DNA of 64,000 nt from Phaeosaccion multiseriatum. Taxonomy: Eukaryota > Ochrophyta, other classes. The stretch spans positions 3,286,001-3,350,000 of the forward strand of contig OZ218959.1 of the NCBI GenBank assembly GCA_965112735.1. The letters are read 5' to 3'. Of the stretch, positions 1 to 11,800 are shown one piece after another. Each line of letters opens with the position of its first letter. The first letter of the stretch is position 1. A model generated the notes under the pieces. The model was not told the DNA's origin. It worked only from the letters and a program-made list of their open reading frames with translations, and ran no database searches. The position numbers were made by a program, and so were the translations under genes.

Positions 1-1922
1 TTGTGTTTAAGAGTGCGTGGCTTTGCCCTGGTCCCGCACGTCTGGCACACGGAACTAAATTCGCAAAATACAGACAGACACACGGAGCACACCCACGCCA
101 CCTCCACCACCTTGCGATGGCAGAAGCAAGCGGCTGTAAAGTCCACTGTGGCCTGGCGCCTTGTCTTCAGGTACTTGCGACAGCTCCGGGAAGGGAGGAA
201 GTTGGTAATCATCACCTGTAGCAGGCCCGTGCGCTGCGTCTGCGTGTACACACCGTCTACGAGCAGGGGCGGGAGGGGGGGGGGGAGGAGGGAGGGAGGA
301 AGGGAGGGAGGAAGTAAGGGAGGAAGGGAGGAAGGACGAGCAGGCAGAGGGTGCAGGGCCAGTTATGTCAGGGAGTCCCTCGGGCTATGTACGACAAGAG
401 GGACATTCCATGCGCCCGCAGCCTCTGCCAGCAGCGCCTGGCTGGGGATGGCGAAGAAGCATAGCAGCTTTACTCTCGGTCGGGATTGTCTCGCTTCACT
501 TACCAGTGAGGTATGCGGCCTGCTGCAGGAAGGTGGAGTGCTGACCCACAACCAAGCAGTCGACCATCATCTGCAGTGGTGTGCCATTTTTTTTAGGAAA
601 GAGTGTGGTTGGTGCCCAGAGGACGAAAGGGGAGGGTACATGTGTGTGTGAGAGAGAGAGAGAGAGAGAAAGGGGAAGAGGGAGAGAGAGAGAGGGAGAG
701 GGGGGGGGGGGGAGAGGGTGTCATTCATTCCAACAAAGGCGCGGATTGGTGGAACAAACGAACGGGCGGAGTCCTCCAAGCACCCACCCACCCACCTGAG
801 CCTTCTGCGCCGAGAAGATGCAGTTCATGATGGCGTTGTAGCCCTCGGGGTTGTCCTTGGCAGCCTGCACAAGGAGCACCCTCCCCTGCGTGGCCTTCAC
901 CTCTGAGAGCTTTCGATTAGCGTAGCACAACCCCTGGATGCCATTGATGTTATGGTTAGGGTTAGGGTTGGGTCCAAAAGGGGGAGGTCCAAGAGAGGGT
1001 GGTTGTGGTGTACAAGAGAGAAGAGAGTCACGTGTGCAGCCTGCGGGTCTGGATATTCGAATATTCCAGGCTCTATCTATCTATCTCTCTACCGATCCAT
1101 CTCTATCTATGGAAGAGGAAGGCATGGCATCGTTCTCTAGTACCTGCGAGAGGGCGCCGGCCAAGGCCGAGCCTTCCGACTCCATTGCGCCAGCGGGTCC
1201 TGAAAGGGAGAGAGGGAGGGAGGGTCAGGAGGGTGTAACCTGAGGGTGTTGCCAAAACAGACCAAGGAGCGGCGGAGGAGGAGGACAGACGAGGAGTTCC
1301 CAACCCTGCACACAATACACGCACACCTCCCCCGTCCCACCTGCAGAGAGTCGGGCGGAAGCCTCCGTCGACATGGCATGCAGGCCCTCGAACACGCTTG
1401 TGTGGAATTCCTCCTTGCTCACTTCCCCGTTGGCCAGTGTGCGACCCTGCCGCTCGAAGGAGGGGTGCGGATAGAGCATGAGATGACCGCTCTCCGTGGC
1501 CGCAATGAAGCACAGGTCGTTGCGGCGGTGCATGAGTAGGTAGGACTCGATGAATAGTAGCGTCGCGTTCAGCACCTCTTCGAATGTGGAGTGTGTGCCA
1601 TGGGGCAGGTCTAGCGGGGCGGATGCCGATTGCTGCCGAGCACGAGCACGACGAGAAAGAGGAGAGGGAAAGCAGGAAGCTGCGTTTACATCTTTCGGCC
1701 TCCCTCCCTCCCTCCCTCTCTCCCTCCCTCCCCCACAACTCCCTGTCCCTCCGTTCCCCCCGCCTTCGCTCTCCCCCTCTATTGTATCTCACTCACCTCT
1801 GCAGTGAGCGTCCCAGCATCTCTTCCGTCCTGCCAAGCCCTCACCGCCGCCCTTCTCTTCCAAACCGAGACGGAGACATCTACCACGACCACTAACAGCG
1901 AAGGATCTTCATCATCCGACAT
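1..1922 (-). CDS. TFB4: TFIIH core subunit Tfb4/GTF2H3 (p34), 3' end cut by window
   Basis: p34 subunit of the TFIIH core complex, acting in RNA polymerase II initiation and nucleotide-excision repair in the nucleus. Exons (minus strand): 1922-1845, 1632-1341, 1199-1144, 933-796, 570-504 and 256-1, all GT-AG and in phase, giving about 295 residues before the window edge. The start is MSDDEDPSLLVVVVDV, matching the vWA-like N-terminus of the family. Family blocks follow in order: LLFIESYLLMHRRNDLCFIA, ALAGALSQGLCYANRKL, MNCIFSAQKAQMMVDCLVV, then the C-terminal zinc-binding region with CFCHRK, CSVCLSVFC and CQTCG (near 30-130 on the plus strand). Only the last few codons should be missing. It is head-to-head with the MMTAG2-like gene, 224 bp away. 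Family assignment is based on remembered similarity to human GTF2H3, which matches along the whole length. Confidence 0.93.
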
Positions 1923-2146
1923 GCCGAGCAAGATAAGGTGTACTTATACTGTAAAAAAAAAAAGTACCCTTGTCCCGAGGTTGTAAACGAAGGGAGCAGT
2001 TGGTGGTCCGCACTGCCATTTGTGAGTAGATGGCAGCCAACGGTGAGGGGGCGGCTCGGCAGAGTGGGTGCTCTTTTCTTTGAGCCGAGGTTGTGTGGTG
2101 TGGTGTGTGCCCTTTAGCAGCACCTTCCAAACCACTCGTAGGAAAC
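1923..2146. promoter_or_regulatory. Divergent intergenic region between Tfb4 and MMTAG2-like genes
   Basis: These 224 bp separate the two start codons of opposite-strand genes, so they must hold both 5' UTRs and promoters. There is an A11 run at about 1953-1963. A GAGCAGTTGG word lies near 2000 and GCCGAGGTTGTG near 2083. No TATA box in a convincing position was seen for either gene. That it is a shared bidirectional promoter is inferred from geometry only. Confidence 0.5.
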
Positions 2147-3296
2147 ATGAATGCCTATAGAACGGGCGGGACGAGGGGGGGGGCTGACCAGTTCAAGTGG
2201 GAAGATGTCAAGGCTGACCAGGTGAGTGATCCTCCGCAAAGTTTGCTCCCTTCGTCTTTCGCTTCTCTGACTCTCCCCCCCCCCGCCCCCCCCCCTGCAC
2301 GTTCTATCCCTATATGAGCAGTATCGAGAGAACTACTTGGGCCACAGGTACGGTGCGCCCTCTGCCATGGTGTTTATTCCAAAACTTGCCGTGCCAGACT
2401 TCGGTCTTGTGTTGGGACTGTCAGCTTTTGCCGCAATGCTTATACTTCAAACCCCCTCTCGCAGTGCGCCACCACTACCTCTGCACATGTTGCGCCTGTG
2501 TTGACATCTCTGTCTCTCTCTTTCTCTCGGCCCTCCTTCTGCTGATTGCTATTGTGTGCCCCCCAGCCTCATGGCTCCGACGGGGCGGTGGCAAAAGGGC
2601 AAGGATCTGCAGTGGTACATGAACAAAGGAGGGGATGAGGACGCCCAAGCGCGGGCCAAGAGGGAGCTCGACGAGCAGCGGCAAGCAGACGAGGACGCAA
2701 TCAACGAGGCACTAGGCCTGGCACCCAAGCGGGTCAAGACGTCGGAGCAGAGCCTGGACAAGGCGGAACTGCAGCAGCTGCTCGAGAGGGGCGCTACAGA
2801 GAGAGACGGGACGGACATCGAGCGGGTGTTTGGGTTGGGCGCGGCTCCGAGTAAGGCTCACGAGCATATTCCAAAGCTGTCCTTGAGGGAGAGGGAGCTA
2901 AAGAGACGGGAGCTGGAGGCATCGGGTGGGGGTAAGGTTGGGAACGAGGCGTTTGTGGAGGTGGTGAGTGAGAAGGAGGAGAGCAGGCGGAGAAGGAAGG
3001 AGAAGAAGAAGGCTAAAAAGAAGGAAAAAAAGGCCAAAAAGAAGGCCAAAAAAGAAGCCAAGAGGGAGAGGCGGGAGAAGGAGGGGGGGTCCAGCAGACG
3101 GAGGAGCAGGAAGGAAGAGGACAACAGCGACAGCAGTAGTGATGAGAGCGGTGATGGCAGTAAGAGCAGGAGCAGAAGCAGGAGTAGGGGGGCAAGGCGC
3201 GGGGGTGGAGAGGGACACAGGAAGAGAAGCAGGAGTCCCAGCAGAGACCGGCACAGCAGGGACCGGCACCACAGGTCGAAGCGATCGCGTTCTTAA
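2147..3296 (+). CDS. MMTAG2 (C1orf35)-like RS-rich nuclear protein
   Basis: Three exons: 2147-2221, 2322-2347 and 2567-3296, 276 residues. The N-terminal domain reads GGADQFKWEDVKADQ, YRENYLGHS, then LMAPTGRWQKGKDLQWY. This is the signature of the multiple-myeloma tumour-associated protein 2 (MMTAG2/C1orf35) family, whose human member has GGQDQFNWEDVK and LMAPVGRWQKGRDLTWY. The middle is helical and charged. The end has Lys-rich blocks (KKAKKKEKKAKKKAKK) and then RS and RD repeats ending KRSRS, as in spliceosome-associated proteins. The biochemical role of the family is poorly defined; a nuclear, splicing-associated role is inferred from the RS tail. Exon 2 is a 26-bp micro-exon carrying the conserved YRENYLGHS, which supports the model. 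Confidence 0.88.
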
Positions 3297-3951
3297 TTAC
3301 TCAAGTCAATGTTAAGCGTCCGTTCATGCTTTTCATTTGAGCTTCTTTCCTCTTTCTTTCCTCTACTGCTGCTGCTGCTGCTGCCATCGGCAACGCTAAC
3401 TACCAGGCGCCGGAGGGGCGGGTGGCGGGCCTCAGAGCAGCGGAGAGAGCCCCAAAGGAACATGTGCCCGTGGCAGTGCTGGCAGGCTGCAATGCTTCTG
3501 CGAGCCATCCGGTGCCATCTCTTCCAATCCAAAAGCGACACAAGCAATCGCGCTGCGCGATGTCGGACTCCGAAGCCCTGACTTCGCCATCCGCTGCCAT
3601 CACCCCCACCCCCCCCCGTCCACCGGCGACACTCTGGGACGATGCGATTGTTCAGTCCGCCGTACAATCATATTTTGTCTCTCGAGGGCACTTTGTATTC
3701 CTTTATGGTGTGACTACTCCAGCAGTCTGTGTGCGTGCTTCTCACCCCCTCTCCCCTCCTGGCTGCTGCCCACACGCCCGACTGCTCTACTCACACAAAC
3801 GGTCTCAAGTGCCCCTAAACTCCTGCTGCTACGCTTACAACATCCGCCCCCTTTTTATATAAAAATAAAATAAAGACACTTCCGTCCGGAGCCACTGAGC
3901 TATCCCCAGTGGGCCCTGCCAACCTTGCGACGTTTGCCACTGTTGCTTTTA

Positions 3952-4160
3952 CTTCTTCAGCTCAGCCTGTGTGGCTGCGTGGGCGAGCGCCTCCTCATCA
4001 CACTCCCGAAACGCCTGCACATATTCTGAGCTTCGCCTTTCCCCGACGAGAATCAGGATGCGCCGTCGTGGAAAGGCGAAGCTCAGACTATGTTCAGGCG
4101 TTTCGGGAGTGTGATGAGGAGGCGCTCGCCCACGCAGCCAGGCAGGCTGAGCTGAAGACG
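3952..4160. repeat. Long inverted repeat, 97-bp arms with 15-nt loop
   Basis: Left arm 3952-4048 and right arm 4064-4160 are reverse complements, with about 6 mismatches in 97 bp by eye, around a 15-nt loop. The arms contain GGGCGAGCGCCTCCTCATCA and its complement. A transcript of either strand would fold into a near-perfect double-stranded hairpin. It could be a small-RNA precursor, a foldback transposon relic or a recent inverted duplication. There is no open frame across it that looks genuine. Confidence 0.85.
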
Positions 4161-4408
4161 TGAAAGCTCACCACCGCAGACCAAGAGAGCAACAGCAACG
4201 ACGGCAACAACGCACCCTCCACCTCCGTCTGCACGCCGCTCGACTTCCGGCGAGGTGTACTTACGACTCGTGTCCTCCCACAGCATGCGGGTCCACCTTG
4301 TAGTCATCATCGGCCCCCGGGCGTGCAGTGGTGAGCTTTCTGCAACTTCATTTCCCCCAAAAGAGGGATATGGGCTTTGCCTTCTGCACTCTCCTTTCCT
4401 TCATGGAG

Positions 4409-4522
4409 GGGCTCTTCGCCCTCTTTTTGGGGGCGATGCACTTGGGCATGGCATTGGAATGTTTGGCACTCGACAGTGGACATGCCGAAATGCATCGCCG
4501 TCAAAGAGAGGGCGAAGAGCCC
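4409..4522. repeat. Imperfect hairpin, 42-bp arms with 30-nt loop (pre-miRNA-like)
   Basis: Left arm 4409-4450 (starts GGGCTCTTCGCCCTCT) pairs with right arm 4481-4522 with five mismatches, spread through the middle and loop end of the stem. The 30-nt loop does not self-pair. Stem length, loop size and scattered mismatches resemble a microRNA precursor. This is a structural resemblance only, with no evidence of expression. Confidence 0.6.
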
Positions 4523-5264
4523 AACCCGCTGTTTAAGTCCGTTGCTCGATAGCCCAGTCTCCGTGCCCGCACGCAGGCCAGTGGTCGTGAGGTTGCCCAA
4601 GGAAAGAGAACAGGGGGTTGTGCGCTCCGCGTCCACCTCCGCGCAGCATCAGCAGCCAGGAACTGAGGATTCTTTGTCCCGCCGTTGCGGGGTGCCCGCG
4701 GACCCCCCAATCCGTACATGTTGAGGTGAAGGTGTACACATCACGTGCAGATTTGGAGGTGATAAAAAGCAATGTGGTGCACCCCGCAACCGGAAAAGAG
4801 TCCTCAGCTGAGGGAAGGAAGGATCAGCAAAAGAACGACTCATAACAAAGAGGAGAGGAGACGAGAGGCAGGAGGAGAGGAGCGCCCACGGCCGTCCTAC
4901 TTCACTTCCCCTCATTCTCCTTGCTTTCTTGTTCCTCTCCTCCCTTCCTTTTGTGGTAAAAGGTACTTGTGGACATGAAAAGGGCTCGATTTACGTAACA
5001 TTACGTGCCCTGACGCTGACTTTTTTTTCTTTTTCTCTCCTTTCCCCCCCTTGGGGTTGTGTATGCAATGCTATGTACACAGAAAGGTGCAAGTCACCCT
5101 TTAGGCCCCTCCTTACCCCCCCCCCTCTCTCTCTCTCAGTTATTAGCACATGTCTGGGGGGGACGTTGCTCCTGAGCTCACTGCCGTGGACTGCCGTGGA
5201 AGCGCACGGTTGCCACCAGTCTGGAGACTAAGGTAGATAAAACTCTCTCTTCCGGTCTTATATA

Positions 5265-5580
5265 TTCTGTACTACACCCTTACGTGCCATTTATGGGTTG
5301 TCTAAAAGTCGCGTCTCACCGCCCCGGGGAACTTAGCCCCCGAGGTCATATCCCTTCATCGGGATATACAGCCAGAACCCTGAGTCGAATCGAGCGTTCG
5401 TGCCGGGCTCTCTGGAGCGCCACTGCCAATCGCCTCTGTATGACGCAAACAGCTCGTGCGTAAGCCCTCAGCCATGTCCAGGTGTTGGTGCCCCTTCGTC
5501 CCCCCCAGCCATGCGGGTGACGGACCATATGCTCCTTGCGGTTCCATCCCGAAAGGTACCAGATGGTACCTCGTGGGTTC
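5265..5580. repeat. Dispersed repeat copy 1
   Basis: Shares extended similarity with 28255-28595: both have GGTTGTCTAAAAGT, CGTCTCACCGCC, GGAACTTAGCCCC, CTGGAGCGCCAC, ATGACGCAAACAGC and GATGGTACCTC in the same order with scattered differences. On the minus strand both copies can be read as LRAYARAVCVI(Q/R)RRLAV, so a decayed coding element is possible, but frames are interrupted and no family was recognised. Confidence 0.65.
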
Positions 5581-5869
5581 ATAGTGCATGTCTCCACCCT
5601 CTCCTTCCATGCTTCCCTTGGAACCCCATACTTGGTTCGCTTCGTTGCTTCCGCCTTCTTGCATGCCGCGAGTGCCTCCTCCGCGCTTTGGCCCCTTGCA
5701 GTGGCGTCACAACGGGCGCACACGCCGCCACTCTCCCTCTCTCTCTTCCTATCTCTGCAGCTCGAGCCGAAGCTACAGATGTCGCTCCCCCCCACCCTGG
5801 GCAGCCGGTGGAAGGGAGGCCATCAGCTGCCACCCCAGACCGTGTCTTGAGGCTTCCATCGGCTGCCAT

Positions 5870-8800
5870 CTACTCGTACTGCTCCTCTCCGCTGGGAGCG
5901 TTGCTGAGCATGTTGAAGGCCCCCCGCACCCTCCGCTTGAAGGCCTTCTTCTTGTCAGGGCTCCACTCGCTAGGGGCCAAGCGCACGTGTCTGGGGAGGG
6001 AGAGGAGGAGGAGGAGGAGGAGGACGAGAAGGGTACGAGAAGGGCACGAGAAGGGCGGGTCAGAGGGAGCGATACCGTCTCGGGATGAGGAGCGCACTCT
6101 GTAACGAACGGAGCAGAGGAGGCAGTCAGGTACAATGGGAGGGGAGGAAGGAGAGGAGAGGAGAGGAGAAGAGAAGAGAGGAGAGGAGAAGAGAGGAGAG
6201 AGGAGGGGAAGGAGGAGGAAGAGAGGAGGAGGGGAAGGAGGAGGAAGAGAGGAGAGGAGAGGAGAGGAGAGGAGAGGAGAGGAGAGGAGAGGAGAGGAGA
6301 GGGGAGAGGAGAAGAGAGGAGAGGAGAGGAGGAGGAGAGGGGAGCGAAGAGGAAAGGAGAGGAAAGGAGAGACACGAGCCGTCTCACCTCTTGAGGAAGA
6401 GCATGATGTTATCCCTCACAAGGGCATGGCCATTCGCTGCGCTGTTGCCTCCCTCTTCGGGGAAGGGCTCGTCGTCCATGCCTCCAAACCCTCCTAAAGC
6501 ACTGCTGCCACTGATCCGCTCGAACACAGCCAGGCAGCGGGAGTCAGTGCTCCTCGTGCTCTGTTTGCTGTGCTTGTCACCGCTGTTCTTGCCGCTTTTC
6601 TTCTTCTTGTTGAGGTTGTTGTTCTCGCTGCTTGTCGAGGAGGTGGCAAGGGTGCCTTCGTCTGTGAAAAGGACGTGAAACATGACCTGTGTATTGATTG
6701 AAACACACACATACAGAGAGAGAGAAGAAGAGGAAGAAGAAGAAAAGAGTAGAGTCAAAACGGCGCAGCAGTGCAGAGTCGGAGCATTCATTCCTTCCTT
6801 CTTCAAGAGAGGGCGTGGCAGCTGAGTAGAGGCAGAACAGCAGTCTGCCTTCCTTCCTTTCTCCCTTCCCTACGTCTGACGGAGGGCATGTGGACCGCCC
6901 GAGCGAGTATCTGACTGGGGGAGGGAGGAGGGAGGAGGTCACAAAGCTCGACACTGCTGCCCTGCCCCCCTCCTTCAGCACATGATCACCCTCGATCACC
7001 TACCTTAAAGAAGAGCACGCCGGAGGGCTCGAGCTGCGCCATGTCAACCACCTAAGCAGAGGCGTATGGGCAGAGCAGCAGAGTAGAGGCATACGGGCGG
7101 CGCAGCAGAGCAGCAGAGGAGGTCGGTCACTGGGGCTGCGGGCAAAAGGAAAGGAAAGGAAGCGGCGGCCTTGGAGGGGAAAGAACTGAAATTCAAACCT
7201 ACCTTGAGCATGCCCAGGCTGAGGGACTTGTCGAGGAGGAGGTGCGCAAGCATACGGGCCAGATTGGCGGCCTGGCGGGGGGGCATGTCCTGGAACTGTT
7301 TGAAGGAGTCCCAGAAGGAGAGCTGGCACGTGAAGCGAAAGTCATTCACTTCCTCCATGAAGCGAGAGGTCAGGAGGGTGTAGAACGGGTTGAACACGCG
7401 CTCCTGTAGAGGGAGGGAGAGGGAGAGAGTGAGTGATTGAGTGAATGGTGATTGAGTAAGGGAGGAAGGGAGTGAGTCAATGGGTGAGTGAGTGAGTGAG
7501 TGAGTGAGTGAGTGAGTGAGTGAGTGAGTGAGTGAGTGAGTGAGTGAGTGAGTGAGTGAGTGAGTGAGTGAATGAGTGAATGATTGAGTGAGCGGTGATT
7601 GAGTAAGGGAGGAAGGGAGTGAGTGAATGAGTGAGTGAATGAGTGAGTGAATGAGTGAATGAATGAGTGAGGGAGTGAGTAAGTGAGTGAGTGAGTGAGT
7701 GAGTGAGTGAGTGAGTGAGTGAGTGAGTGAATGAGTGAGTGAGTGCGTGAGTGAGTGCGTGAGTGAGTGAGTAAGTGAGCGAGTGAATGAGTGAGTGAGT
7801 GAGTCCTCACCTGCCCGCAGCAGTGCAAAAGGACCCGGGCGATCTCTCTTTGCTGCTTGCCCTTGAGACTGAGCCCCTGCAGCCGCTGGAAAGCGTCCTC
7901 GAAGTCGCTGCTGCTCAAAGGAGAAGCGGTCAGGGATAGGGGTAAGGGTGTCGGGGGTCGAGGGTCAGCGGTCATCCAATCGATCAATCAACCATGGCCA
8001 TAGAGAGTGCCCATGGAGTACCATCCATTGATCAACCATCGACTGCCATCGAGCTAAGCCAGCACTGCCGGTCTGCCTGCCTGCCTGCCTGCCTTCAGCA
8101 CGGCACCGCACCGCACCTAACCTGGACATAACAGCCACAAAGATGGCCTTGCGCACATCAGTGTTCATCCTCTGCTTTGCGGCCAGTTCCAGCAGTCTGT
8201 CTCCCTCCCCCTTGGTCCCCGCTTTGGCCGCCTTGGTTGCTCCCCCTCGTCCCTCCCCCTCCTTGGAGCCGGGGCCGGGTCCCTTGCTTGCAGTTTTCCC
8301 TGCTGAAACGTCTCCTTTGCTCGCTGCTCCGGCGGCGCTGAGTCGGCCTTCCCAAGCTGCGCCCACTCTCCACCATCTCCCCTTGCTCTCGCTGTTGATC
8401 AAGTCTTCCCAGCTGATCCGCAGCGCAGAGTCGCCTGGGGGAGGGAGGGAGGGAGGGAGGGAGGGAGGCGGGCAGCACCACAGGTAGTGTCAGCATGTGG
8501 GAAAAGGTCAAGGACTGGCGTAGCAGGAACAGGCTCAAAGTCAAAAGGGCATCTTGCCGGGCACAGAGAGCAACTAGCTCTCTCCCCCTCTCTTGCCCAC
8601 TACTCGTCTCTCGCTCTCTCTCTCCCTCCCTCCCCCTCACTCTCCCTCTCTCTCTCCGTCTCTCCCTTTCTCTCCCTTCCCCCCTCCTCCATGCCTACCT
8701 GAGGCAGTGATGCCCTGCATGTCCGTCCTCTTGAGGCGAGTCACCCACTTGCGCAGCTCGCGCGTCTTGTCGCCCATCTGTGAGGAAAATGGATGGATGA

Positions 8801-11800
8801 TGTGTGAGCGGTTCGTGAGGAGGGGGAGGAGAACGGGGAGGAGGAGGAGGAGGAGGAGGAGGGGGAGGAGGAGGAGGAGGAGGAGGAGGAGGAGGAGGAG
8901 GAGGAAGGGAGGAGAGCGGGTAGATGGAGACAGGGGAGGAAGAGGGTCGCTGGCTGACTGAATGTCTGTGTGCCTGCCTGTGTGTATGACTGACTGCCTG
9001 ACTGCCTCACTACCTGCCTGCCTGACCTGTTGCTGCGCCTGTCGCTTCTTGTTGGCCTTAAGGCTGGTGATGGTGTCGAGCATGAAGCGGATGCGCGTGC
9101 TGAAGGGAACCTCCGCCTCCAGCGCCTCCTAAGAGAGGTATATGGGCAGGCAAGAGCAGGATAGAGGTGTATGGGCAGCGCAGGGCAGGGTAGGACGGCA
9201 TGGGCACGGCAGAGGTATATGAGCAGAGAAGGGAAAGAGGTGTATGGGCAGGATAGAGGCATATGGGCAGAGCAGGGCAGTAGGGCCGAGAGAGGGGAGG
9301 AGGGAGAGAGTCAAGCACGGCTCGGAAACGGGAGAGAAGAGGAGGGCCCGTTGCCGGGCAAGCTTTTACTGTTAGAAAGTCTGTGGACACTGACCGCAGC
9401 TTTGTCCTTGACCATGGCGATTATCTCTCGGAGGCTGTCGGGGTCGTCCCCTCTCAGCTGCTGCCCGCAGTGGATCAGGAGGAGCAGCAGCAGCTCCACA
9501 TCGACCTGTAGCAGGCAGAGAGAGAGAGAGAGGCGTATAGCATAGCATAGGCATTTAGAGAGCGGGAGGGGGAGAGAGGAAGGGAGAGATAGAGAGAGGG
9601 AGGAGGTGAGAAAGAAAGAGAGAGATAGAGAGATGGAGGGAGGGGAAGGGAGGGGTGAGACAAAGAGACGATAAATCCCTGCCGCGAAGGGAGGCAGCAA
9701 TAGCAGCGGCAGCAGTTCGTGATACAGCAGCAGAGGGCCTCGCACGAGGAGAGGCAAAGCAAAGCCAAGCCAAGCCAAGCCAAGCCAAGCCAAACAAGCG
9801 GCGGGGCCGGTCTGGGCTGTCTGCGAGAAGAGGAGGAAGGACGCACGCACGCACGAACGAGATGAGTCTACGCACCTCTCTGAAGCGCTGAATGAGCAGG
9901 CGCACGAGGCCGTAGACGAGATGGCAGTGCACGGTGCCGAAGTTGTAGAGGTAGCCCAGTAGCAGTAGCAGGTTGGCAGCAGCTGCGCCTCCCCGGGGGG
10001 TCTCTTGGGCGGCCATGGCTGATGGGTTGGTGGGTGGAGCCGGAGCGGGCAAGCGAGCGAGGGGGCGGTGAAGGTCGAGGTGGGCGTGCGTGCGTGCGTG
10101 CGTGCGTGTGCTTGTGCGTTTGCTTGAGCGTGTGCACCTTTTTCTCGTTGTTCCCCTATACCCTTTACGCTAACCCTATACCCTGCATATTAGATATATT
10201 ATTACCCTGACCAACCTGTATGAAGCTTGGTGGCAAGTGCCTCCAAGTAATCCCCACCCACTCCATTTCCCATCACCTGCACCAGCCCCGCCAGCAGGGC
10301 AGCGTAGGTAGGGATGAGGGTAGCCATGCTCTGACGCTCGTGCACGCACACCCCACACACTCCTCCGAGAAGCACTGCCGTCACCTCTGCAGATGAGTTC
10401 TGTCTGTACACCGCTACGAGCTCCTTGGCAACGGGGTCCAGGGAGGCGGACGTGAGGCGATTCAGGGCAGAGTTGATCTGTCTACGGAGCTGAGGGGAGG
10501 CGGAGGTGGAGGTGGTGGGTGGTGCTTTTCCGCCCGCTGAGGGGTCGAGAGGCTGGGGGCCTGTTGAGAGGACGAGGGGTGGTTGAGGTAAAGAGGGGAG
10601 ATTGATGGACAGATGAGGTACAGGAGAGAGGGATTGGGGGACAGGCAGTGGGTTGGGGTAGGGTTATGGGGGGGGCACGAACGAAATCATCGAGATGAGA
10701 GAGAGAGGGAGAGAGGGGGGGGGGGGGAGAGGGAGAGGGAGAGACAGGGAAAGAGAGGGGGAGAAGGAGAGAGAGAGAGAGCACCACACCACACCACACT
10801 ACACCACACCACACCACACCACACTACACCACACCACACCACACCACACCACACTACACCACACTACACTACACCACACCACACCACACTACACCACACC
10901 ATACCACACTACACCACACTACACCACACCACACCACACCACACCACCACCACACCACACCACACCACACTACACCACACCACACTACGCCACATCACAC
11001 CACACTACACCACATCACACCACACTACACCACACCACACCACACCACACCACACCCACACACCACACCACACCCACACACCACACCACACCACATCACA
11101 CCACATCACACTACACCACACCACACCACACCACACCCACACACCACACCACACCACATCACACCACACCACACTACACCACACCACACCACCACACCAC
11201 ACCACACTACACCACACCACACTACACCACACTACACCACACCACACCACCACACCACACCACACTACACCACACCACACTACACCACACTACACTATAC
11301 CACATCACACTACACCACACCACACCACACTACACCACACCACACCACACCACACCACACCACACTACACCACACCACACCATACCACACCACACCACAC
11401 CACACTACACTACACTACGCCACACCACACCACACCACACTACGCCACACCACACCACACCACACTACACCACACCACACTACACCACACCACACCACAC
11501 CACACCACACCACACCACACCACACCACACCATACCACACCACAGAACACCACACTACACCACACCACACCACACCACACCACACCACACCACACCACAC
11601 CACACCACACGAGGACACGAGGCCCATGAGGCGGCTCGCTCCTCGCGTACCCACCTGCTCCTGCGCTGCCCCCGCCGCCGGTGTTGGCCCCCCTGAGATG
11701 CGGCGGTACATACTTGGCGGGCGGTCCGTCTTTCACCACCTCTCCCGTGGCTCGGCCATAGATGTCCTGCCCCTTGCTGGGGCCATACACTACCGTGTCA

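Larger units (their letters stand above)
3297..5869. other. Intergenic region between convergent MMTAG2-like and NOM1 genes
   Basis: 2.6 kb with no convincing coding region; open frames here are short and without family resemblance. It holds the MMTAG2 3' flank (an A/T-rich stretch with AATAAA-like words near 3860-3875), a long hairpin (3952-4160), a second shorter hairpin (4409-4522) and one copy of a dispersed repeat (about 5265-5580). The remaining sequence shows nothing recognisable. Confidence 0.6.

Noticed and set aside
951-970. Telomere-like GGTTAGGGTTAGGG in a Tfb4 intron as evidence of a chromosome end
   Set aside because: Only about two and a half units, inside an intron of a conserved gene; too short to signify a telomere.
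10613-11696. Long open frames encoding Thr/His-rich repeats across the CCACA array
   Set aside because: They are translations of a pentanucleotide repeat lying inside a spliced NOM1 intron; no conserved domain and both strands are open.
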